Of a DNA stretch of 21,242 nt, positions 17,201-21,242 are shown piece by piece. The stretch is from a virus: IMG/VR virus record IMGVR_UViG_3300034196_000039, positions 1 through 21,242 of that record, one strand, 5' to 3'. A program made the position numbers and the translations under genes. Within the stretch, counting starts at the first letter, position 1; each line of letters opens with the position of its first letter. The notes beneath the pieces were generated by a model, which was not told where the DNA came from, did not search any database, and saw only the letters and a program-made list of their open reading frames with translations.

Positions 17201-17212
17201 CTGAGCTACCAT
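17184..17212 (+). promoter_or_regulatory. sigma70-type promoter for the lipoprotein gene
   Basis: TTGAGG (17184-17189), a 17-base spacer and TACCAT (17207-17212): four of six matches in each box with ideal spacing. The -35 lies inside the descending arm of the upstream terminator. Transcription would start near 17219, leaving a leader of about 19 bases that holds the AGGAAG ribosome site (17227-17232). This would allow expression by host polymerase in the lysogen. Confidence 0.45.
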
Positions 17213-17237
17213 AGGCGCCTACTGACAGGAAGTCCCT

Positions 17238-17615
17238 ATGAAAGTCCTCAAGGCATCCGCCATCGCTACCCTCGTCTTGGTAGCTCTACAAGGCTGTTCC
17301 AGCCATCGTTTCGTAGCCACGGGCGATGCCCCCAAGGTGGACTCCAAAGGGGCTAATTGCGGGGCTACAGTCCTCATTAGCGTTCCGAGCACTCCTTATC
17401 AGGAGCTTGGAATCTGCTACGCCCAGGTGCCTGGTGGAGGGATGATCTCGGACAATACTCCAGAAGCTATTGAAGAGCTCCAGAAGTGCGCCTGTGAGGC
17501 TGGTGGCGATGCCGTGCTCCTTGGGGGAACGAACGACCAAAGCACTATGACTATGTACGGTTCCACCCAGCAGAACGTCAAGACTCAAGGGATCGTGATT
17601 ATTCGAGGCAAGTAG
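17238..17615 (+). CDS. small outer-membrane lipoprotein, RcsF-like pattern
   Basis: A 125-residue protein with a lipoprotein signal peptide: basic start MKVLK, hydrophobic core and lipobox LQGC, so C20 would be lipidated. S21 at +2 predicts outer-membrane sorting. The mature part has four more cysteines (C41, C60, C84, C86), enough for two disulfides. The arrangement P[YF][QR][ED]LG followed by a cysteine helix and A.DAVLL recalls RcsF (PFRDLGEVSG...ANAVLLHSC) and DUF4156-type envelope proteins; this is a visual resemblance, not a proven homology. AGGAAG at 17227-17232 supports the ATG. The gene sits between a strong terminator and the structured right end, apparently with its own promoter, which fits a gene used in the lysogen. 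An Rz1-like spanin role is less likely: no Rz partner is seen and it is not proline-rich. Confidence 0.85.
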   Translation: MKVLKASAIATLVLVALQGCSSHRFVATGDAPKVDSKGANCGATVLISVPSTPYQELGICYAQVPGGGMISDNTPEAIEELQKCACEAGGDAVLLGGTNDQSTMTMYGSTQQNVKTQGIVIIRGK

Positions 17616-17686
17616 TGACCATCGACCTCTTGATTGCTCTGTGGCCTATTCCGGCGTACCTCCTTTGGAAGCTCTTCCAGAGGTAG
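17615..17686 (+). CDS. possible 23-residue hydrophobic peptide
   Basis: A GTG at 17615 overlaps the last base of the lipoprotein stop codon and opens a short frame, MTIDLLIALWPIPAYLLWKLFQR, ending TAG. It is one membrane-spanning-length segment with a basic end (K..QR), a pattern seen in small membrane peptides and toxins. Translational coupling to the lipoprotein gene is possible. There is no separate ribosome site, the length is small and no homology is recognised, so it may be chance. Confidence 0.3.
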   Translation: MTIDLLIALWPIPAYLLWKLFQR

Positions 17687-17692
17687 CTTTTA

Positions 17693-17732
17693 GTTTCTCC
17701 CCACCTATAAGAGTGGTCGTTTCTCCCCACCT
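17693..17732 (+). repeat. 14-bp direct repeat, two copies, 26-bp period
   Basis: gtttctccccacct occurs at 17693-17706 and again at 17719-17732, exact. The copies are followed by ataagag and tagatc respectively. No third copy was seen in the window. Confidence 0.85.
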
Positions 17733-17740
17733 TAGATCCC

Positions 17741-17766
17741 CCCCGAGAGCACATATAGAGAGGAGA
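17741..17766 (+). promoter_or_regulatory. possible phage RNA polymerase promoter (phi-OR-like)
   Basis: GAGCACATATAGAGAGGAGA resembles the core of T7-group single-subunit polymerase promoters (T7 CTCACTATAGGGAGA, K11 GGGCACACTATAGGGAGA). It lies at the T7 phi-OR position, downstream of the terminase gene. The match is not exact in spacing, and no second copy was found upstream of the capsid, gp14-like or tail-fibre genes, so the call is weak. Confidence 0.22.
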
Positions 17767-17933
17767 CCCTCTCGCTCACGGAGGCATGCTTAGGTATAGA
17801 CAGTAGGAATGTACTCAGGAGTACCCAAGGTGTATGCCTCGGGAGGTCCTGAGCTGCGCCTGATGAGTCCTTCCCTGGGATGTGATCAATCAATGATTAA
17901 CCATCCACAGTAACCCTTCACAAGGAGTCAACC

Positions 17934-18122
17934 ATGACTGAAGTGAATGTAAGTGAGGGCAAGGCTCAAAAGGTTCTCAAGGGTCTGGGCGTTCTTGTCC
18001 GGGATAAACGCACATGGGCTTTTCTGGTCGCTGCTGCGGCTGCTGGTGGCTACAGCCTTTCTCCTGATGTCGCTTCGGCGCTTAGTGTCCTCTTAGAGGT
18101 CCTCCAGACTCCGGCAAGCTAA
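17934..18122 (+). CDS. small membrane protein, T7 gp19.5-like
   Basis: A 62-residue protein with one Ala/Gly-rich membrane segment (TWAFLVAAAAAGGYSL, about residues 28-43), flanked by a basic stretch (VRDKR) and an amphipathic C-terminal helix. The pattern R.K.TWAFLVA.AAAGGYSLSPDVASALSVLLEVL parallels T7 gp19.5 (RHRVTYRFLVVLCAALGYASLTGDLSSLESVVCSIL), the last gene before the T7 right end, and it is the last + strand gene of the prophage here. The role of gp19.5 is not well defined. AAGGAG at 17922-17927 fixes the ATG. The integrase gene converges on it with only 24 bases between stop codons. Confidence 0.7.
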   Translation: MTEVNVSEGKAQKVLKGLGVLVRDKRTWAFLVAAAAAGGYSLSPDVASALSVLLEVLQTPAS

Positions 18123-18146
18123 AGCCTACCTTCGCCTGGACCCTCG

Positions 18147-19811
18147 TCAAATCAAGCCAGCTTCCCTCGCAATACTCGGGATCTTGCTGATCTCTGCGAC
18201 CAACCGCTCCATGGGCATACTCCCATAGTCCCGGCTTACCGAACCGTCAGAGTGCCCGGTCAGTGCGTCATGGACCTCTTCGGGGATCCCTGCACCTCGA
18301 CATAAAGTCTTGAACGTGTGCCGGAAGCCGTGGCTAGGAGAGGCAGTGGTCTCAAGCTTTACCACTCCGCGTAGATACTTGGTCCAATGCTTCCCGAAGC
18401 CCTTCCCGTACCATCCCTCAGCATTGGGAGTGAGTTGAGGGAATAGCTGACCACCCTTCGGGACCCCTTTGACGTAATCCAGGAATCCTAAGGTGATGAG
18501 GTCTGGATGCAAGGGCACAGCTCTCCGCGATCCCACAGTCTTCACAGTGCGATCATCATCGTCATCAGCCTCAAGGATGCTTAGGTAAGAGACTCCTTCA
18601 GGGCTCTTCTTCACATCCCGCGCAAACAACTGAGTCAGCTCCTCACGACGAGCTCCAGTGTAGAGAGCCAGTAATGGAACCCAGTAGAGGGACCTTCCGA
18701 GATCCTTTTTGGGCGGTGACCAACCTTCACTAGTGTAGAGTTGGCTGCTGAAGATCACCTTCAGCTCCTCTCGTGTGTAGTCCTTCCGGCGTCTAGAACC
18801 ACCAGCCTTGGCGATGCTCTTGGCGAGTCTTGTGGCAATCCCAGAGGCCGTCACTGGGTTCTCTGTAATGAACCCCAACCGGATGCCAAACCCGAGGACC
18901 GCCGAAAGGGTTCTCAACCGAGTCTTGATGGTCGCAGCCTGGAGCGTGGGTAGCCCTTCCTCCTGAGCCCTCTGGATCTGCTGTCTGGCATTCAATCCAC
19001 GGATACCATCCCCTTTAGAGGGCATCTGCTGGAGTGCCATGCGATAGTCCTGGATCGTCTGCCGGTCGATCTGACCCACGGGGAGGTCCCCGAAGAGCTC
19101 AATGAACTTGAGGACCACTGCCTGATATTCATCGCAGGTCTTCAAAGCTGTCCGGGTCTTCCCTTCAGTAGCCAGCTTGTCTTCCTTGAACTGCGCAAAG
19201 ACCTCAGACAATAGATGCCGCTTCGGCTTCCCTTCGACCTTTAGGGGCTCCTGTGGAAGCACGTCAGGCTTGAGGGTCCAATCCCCACTGTTACGGGAGA
19301 GTGCGGTATCTGACAGCTTCAGCAGGTGCGCCGAGAAGGCTCCCACCAGCTCTTCATAAAGAGGTGCCGACTGGGGGACTGGAGGCAGCTTGTGAGCATT
19401 CAGAGCTTCGCTGATGTAGGGCCTGACTAGGCCAGAGACCTTCTCGATGTCATCGAAGTAGTGGCGCAGACTAACCAATCCTTCACCGGCTATTGGGTAA
19501 AGAAAGGCCGTGAAGTCTCCGCTGGACTCCATTCGGGAGAGCTCTTTAGTGAACCACCGGCTGGCAAGCTGCTGGACATCTCTGGAGGTCAGGATTGACC
19601 CAGTGTCCCGCTGAGATCGTGCCAGTGCGAACCGCTCTTCTGATTCCACCCAGGCGGCGGCAAAGAGGGGCTTGGCAGTTAGAAGATCCTTCGTTCCCAG
19701 GGTACGTTTGAACATTCCCCCGAGGATCCCTTGAAGGTCCTTCGGAACCTTCCTACGGAGGTAGTAAACGCCAGTCCTTGGGTCTTTCCAGGGTGTAGCC
19801 ATATGTGCCAT
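18147..19811 (-). CDS. int: tyrosine recombinase, phage integrase
   Basis: About 554 residues (558 from an in-frame GTG at 19823). It catalyses site-specific integration and excision between attP and the tRNA-Ser attB. The N terminus ATPWKDPRTGVYYLRRKVPKDLQ is a DUF6538-type arm-binding domain. A core-binding SAM-like helical region lies mid-protein (EVFAQFKEDKL...LFGDLPVGQIDRQTIQDY). The catalytic domain shows Arg I in ALYTGARREELTQLF, HGFRHTF (His498 and Arg501 by the longer numbering), the LTGHSDGSVSRDYGS box with His524, and nucleophile Tyr533. All catalytic residues are present. Start choice is uncertain among GTG 19823, ATG 19811 and ATG 19802; none has a strong ribosome site. A TATAAA on the - strand (19851-19846) is a candidate -10. 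The gene opposes the late genes and lies next to the tRNA, as expected for an integrase at attR. Confidence 0.93.
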   Translation of the reverse strand: MAHMATPWKDPRTGVYYLRRKVPKDLQGILGGMFKRTLGTKDLLTAKPLFAAAWVESEERFALARSQRDTGSILTSRDVQQLASRWFTKELSRMESSGDFTAFLYPIAGEGLVSLRHYFDDIEKVSGLVRPYISEALNAHKLPPVPQSAPLYEELVGAFSAHLLKLSDTALSRNSGDWTLKPDVLPQEPLKVEGKPKRHLLSEVFAQFKEDKLATEGKTRTALKTCDEYQAVVLKFIELFGDLPVGQIDRQTIQDYRMALQQMPSKGDGIRGLNARQQIQRAQEEGLPTLQAATIKTRLRTLSAVLGFGIRLGFITENPVTASGIATRLAKSIAKAGGSRRRKDYTREELKVIFSSQLYTSEGWSPPKKDLGRSLYWVPLLALYTGARREELTQLFARDVKKSPEGVSYLSILEADDDDDRTVKTVGSRRAVPLHPDLITLGFLDYVKGVPKGGQLFPQLTPNAEGWYGKGFGKHWTKYLRGVVKLETTASPSHGFRHTFKTLCRGAGIPEEVHDALTGHSDGSVSRDYGSMPMERLVAEISKIPSIAREAGLI

Positions 19812-19864
19812 AGGTGTACCCACTCGGTGTACTCATAGAGCGGGCTTTATAGGGGTCCAGATAC

Positions 19865-19899
19865 CAAAAAGCCCCTGATCTCTAATGAAATCAAGGGCT
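19865..19899 (-). terminator. intrinsic terminator of tRNA-Ser
   Basis: Read on the - strand: agcccttgat (19899-19890), a 10-base loop, atcaggggct (19879-19870, one G-U pair), then five T residues. It stops tRNA transcription before the integrase gene. It lies on the prophage side of the tRNA 3' end, so it was either carried in by the phage or is part of a long att identity segment. Confidence 0.85.
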
Positions 19900-19907
19900 T
19901 CAGAATT

Positions 19908-19997
19908 TGGCGGTGAAGGAGAGATTCGAACTCTCGATACAATTTCTTGTATACACACTTTCCAGGCGTGCTCCTTAAGCCACTCGGACACTTCACC
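19908..19997 (-). tRNA. tRNA-Ser (GGA), prophage attachment target
   Basis: Ninety bases including an encoded CCA end. The acceptor arms ggtgaag (19997-19991) and cttcacc (19918-19912) pair fully. The anticodon arm is CACGC-CTGGAAA-GTGTG with anticodon GGA at 19963-19961. A long variable arm (GTATACAAG...TTGTATC) marks a class II tRNA, here serine, and the T arm GAGAG-TTCGAAT-CTCTC is intact. The 3' end faces the integrase and the phage, the usual arrangement when a phage integrates into a tRNA gene and restores its 3' part. The att core therefore probably lies within the T-arm to acceptor end; the second copy (attL) is outside the window. Confidence 0.95.
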
Positions 19998-20035
19998 GTA
20001 TCTCGTCAAACAAGTTCTGTCTGTCGAGGCGCGCT

Positions 20036-20064
20036 AATGTAGTCGAAAGCTTTTCCGATGGCAA
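20036..20064 (-). promoter_or_regulatory. sigma70 promoter of tRNA-Ser
   Basis: Read on the - strand: TTGCCA (20064-20059), a 17-base spacer and TACATT (20041-20036), followed by a GC-rich discriminator (AGCGCGCC) typical of growth-regulated stable-RNA promoters. An A-rich stretch just upstream (GAAAAAAATAT) looks like an UP element. The start would lie about 30-40 bases before the mature tRNA 5' end. Confidence 0.65.
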
Positions 20065-20220
20065 ATATTTTTTTCAGAATTTTCATGCGGTTAGCGATTT
20101 AGTCGCTCCAGCGCGTTTGAGGCCATGGCAAACCTGCCAATCTCCGGCTTCGCGCCCTCTTCTATATAGAAGGGAATGCGCGGCGGGTGTGGCGGGCCAG
20201 GCTTGCCGGGCGAGCAAAGG

Positions 20221-20240
20221 GTGACTGACGGGTCAGTCAC
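20221..20240. promoter_or_regulatory. perfect palindrome, probable TetR-family operator
   Basis: GTGACTGAC, two bases (GG), then GTCAGTCAC: 9-bp arms with perfect symmetry, 66 bases before the crotonase start. Size, tight spacing and the GAC/GTC-containing arms are like operators of dimeric TetR-family repressors. The cognate regulator is not in the window. Confidence 0.5.
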
Positions 20241-20305
20241 GGCGCTTTACCTGGCCGGTGGTGGTGGGTAACGTCTGCCTCATCTTTCATACAAGGAATA
20301 GCGTC

Positions 20306-20995
20306 ATGAGTGAGTTGATTTCCTACCACCTCGAAGACGGTATCGCGACCCTGACCTTGAGCAATGGCAAGGTCAATGCCATCTCGCCGGATGTGATTGC
20401 TGCGTTTAATGCTGCACTGGATCAGGCGGTCACCGATCGTGCGGTGGTGATCATTACCGGTACGCCGGGGATTCTGTCGGGCGGTTATGATTTGAAGGTG
20501 ATGACGGCCGGCCCTAAAGAAGCCGTGGCGCTGGTCACTGCCGGCTCGACCCTGGCGCGCCGCCTGTTGTCGCACCCGTTCCCGGTGATCGTCGCGTGCC
20601 CTGGGCATGCGGTGGCCAAGGGTGCGTTCCTGCTGTTGTCGGTGGATTACCGCATTGGTGTCGACGGCCCGTTCAGTATTGGCCTGAACGAAGTGCAGAT
20701 CGGCATGACCATGCACCACGCCGGTATCGAGTTGGCTCGTGATCGTCTGCGCAAGTCGGCGTTCCACCGTTCGGTGATTAACGGTGAGATGTTCAATCCG
20801 CAGAGCGCAGTGGACGCAGGCTTCCTCGACGTCGTGGTGTCGCCCGAGGAACTGCAAGGCACGGCGTTGGCGGCGGCTCGCCAGTTGAAGAAGATCAACA
20901 TGACCGCGCACAAAAACACCAAGCTCAAAGTGCGTAAGGCGCTGCTGGAGACCCTGGACAACGCGATCATCCAGGATCAGGAGCATTTGGTTTAA
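20306..20995 (+). CDS. crotonase / enoyl-CoA hydratase family protein (host)
   Basis: A 229-residue crotonase-fold protein acting on a CoA thioester, probably in fatty-acid or amino-acid breakdown. The ATG at 20306 has AAGGA at 20292-20296. An upstream in-frame start at 20258 is disfavoured because the ribosome site fits 20306. Family landmarks are SNGKVNAIS (the usual N.lna.s motif), ILSGGYDLKVM for the first oxyanion-hole segment (usually AG.D...), CPGHAVAKGAFLLLSVDYRIG for the second, and GLNEVQIGM in place of GLPE. The second segment lacks the glutamate of the usual GGG.E (AKGAF here), while a glutamate is kept in GLNEV, so hydratase activity is uncertain and an isomerase, hydrolase or other crotonase reaction is possible. 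It is shorter than typical hydratases (about 257 residues). It is a single gene with its own terminator. Confidence 0.9.
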   Translation: MSELISYHLEDGIATLTLSNGKVNAISPDVIAAFNAALDQAVTDRAVVIITGTPGILSGGYDLKVMTAGPKEAVALVTAGSTLARRLLSHPFPVIVACPGHAVAKGAFLLLSVDYRIGVDGPFSIGLNEVQIGMTMHHAGIELARDRLRKSAFHRSVINGEMFNPQSAVDAGFLDVVVSPEELQGTALAAARQLKKINMTAHKNTKLKVRKALLETLDNAIIQDQEHLV

Positions 20996-21014
20996 GACCA
21001 CACGCGCTGCACCG

Positions 21015-21043
21015 AAAAGCCCGACCGTCGTGTCGGGCTTTTT
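21015..21043 (+). terminator. intrinsic terminator after crotonase gene
   Basis: A 7-bp GC stem (gcccgac 21019-21025 with gtcgggc 21032-21038), preceded by four A and followed by five T residues, 20 bases after the stop codon. The flanking A and T runs may let it work in both directions. Confidence 0.9.
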
Positions 21044-21209
21044 CATACGCGTATTGTTTAAAAGCCTACAACCGCTCTAGACCGCGTCTGACCCATAAGT
21101 CGGAAACATGCGCTCAAACATCGGCTATTTCCTACCTCTATAGCGGCAATTGCCGAAAACAGTGCACATCCGTACACTGCGCCACCTTTTGTCCCGGTGG
21201 GGCCTGTAA

Positions 21210-21242
21210 ATGCTGTTTGTGTTTCGTATGTTATTGATGGGT
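21210..21242 (+). CDS. possible start of a plsC-like acyltransferase gene, cut by window end
   Basis: An ATG at 21210 opens a frame MLFVFRMLLMG that runs off the window. GGTGGGG at 21196-21202 is a plausible ribosome site. The hydrophobic N-terminal sequence resembles the start of 1-acyl-sn-glycerol-3-phosphate acyltransferases (E. coli PlsC begins MLYIFRLI). Eleven codons are too few for certainty. A 12-bp palindrome, CGGCAATTGCCG, lies upstream near 21145 in the otherwise featureless gap from 21044. Confidence 0.35.
   Translation, partial: MLFVFRMLLMG

Larger units (their letters stand above)
17687..17933 (+). other. structured non-coding region near the phage genome end
   Basis: No convincing gene lies in these 247 bases. 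They hold a 14-bp direct repeat, a C7 tract (17738-17744), a hairpin gagag/ctctc (17758-17762 with 17769-17773), and competing stem-loops: gaggcat 17781-17787 with atgcctc 17834-17840; gtact 17811-17815 with agtac 17820-17824; and ctcagga 17814-17820 with tcctgag 17847-17853. The last can be extended inward by CCC/GGG and AGG/CCT pairs. An AT-rich patch with aatca/tgatt (17888-17898) precedes the next gene. In T7 the corresponding area carries phi-OR and lies close to the terminal repeat and concatemer junction, so a role in DNA end formation or a small RNA is possible. Confidence 0.5.
19998..20305. other. host intergenic region between tRNA-Ser and crotonase gene
   Basis: This divergent gap of 308 bases marks the start of host DNA. 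It contains the tRNA promoter on the - strand, a perfect 14-bp palindrome around TATATA (20159-20172) that could be a -10 region for the + strand gene, and a 20-bp palindrome at 20221-20240. A further inverted pair, ggccagg 20195-20201 and cctggcc 20250-20256, brackets that palindrome. No gene is seen. Confidence 0.6.

Noticed and set aside
17117-17356. + strand open frame of 79 codons overlapping the DUF4238-like gene end and the lipoprotein start
   Set aside because: It runs through the strong terminator at 17155-17200 and out of frame into the lipoprotein gene, which has a clear signal peptide and ribosome site.
17851-17885. cctgatgagtcc resembles the CUGAUGAG core of a hammerhead ribozyme
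   Set aside because: The required CGAAA element after stem II and a matching cleavage triplet are missing; only a short tcc/gga stem follows.
1-19823. CRISPR array or insertion sequence
   Set aside because: No regularly spaced repeats, transposase frame or terminal inverted repeats were seen anywhere in the window.
20237-21046. - strand open frame of 269 codons over the crotonase gene
   Set aside because: Arg/His/Gln-rich antisense shadow of a clear crotonase gene; also runs through its terminator.

Overview
The window is the late (right-hand) half of a temperate T7-like podovirus prophage, followed by its right junction with a gamma-proteobacterial chromosome. The host is most likely a fluorescent Pseudomonas. 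That rests on the codon usage and GC-rich flank, the tRNA-Ser(GGA) target, and a crotonase gene that recalls pseudomonad ones; it is inference from memory, not a database match.

Positions 1-16410 hold the virion and packaging genes in canonical T7 order, all on the + strand: scaffold (3' part only), major capsid, tail adaptor (gp11-like), tail nozzle (gp12-like), ejection proteins gp14-, gp15- and gp16-like (the last with an N-terminal lytic transglycosylase domain), a tail fibre/tailspike with a T7-type anchor and a beta-helix body, a gp17.5-like holin, a small terminase subunit and a large terminase subunit. Junctions are tight (ATGA overlaps, TAA/ATG overlap). Stem-loop terminators follow capsid, nozzle and small terminase. 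No gp13 and no gp18.5/18.7 (Rz/Rz1) homologue is seen at the T7 positions.

Positions 16411-18146 are the accessory right end. An AT-rich gene resembling DUF4238 proteins sits directly after the large terminase and ends at a strong terminator. A small outer-membrane-type lipoprotein with an RcsF-like cysteine and sequence pattern follows, with its own apparent sigma70 promoter overlapping that terminator. Next come a possible 23-residue hydrophobic peptide, about 250 bp of structured non-coding DNA with a 14-bp direct repeat and mutually exclusive stem-loops, and a gp19.5-like small membrane protein.

Positions 18147-19823 carry a tyrosine integrase on the - strand, convergent with the late genes. 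It lies against the 3' end of a tRNA-Ser(GGA) gene (19908-19997, - strand), which marks attR. The left junction and the early genes (RNA polymerase, replication, any repressor) lie outside the window.

From 19998 rightward the DNA is host: the tRNA promoter, a perfect palindrome resembling a TetR-family operator, a crotonase-family gene with its terminator, and possibly the first codons of a plsC-like gene. Lytic morphogenesis genes joined to an integrase, plus two independently organised accessory genes that could act in the lysogen, make 16411-17933 the part most likely to hold undescribed biology.
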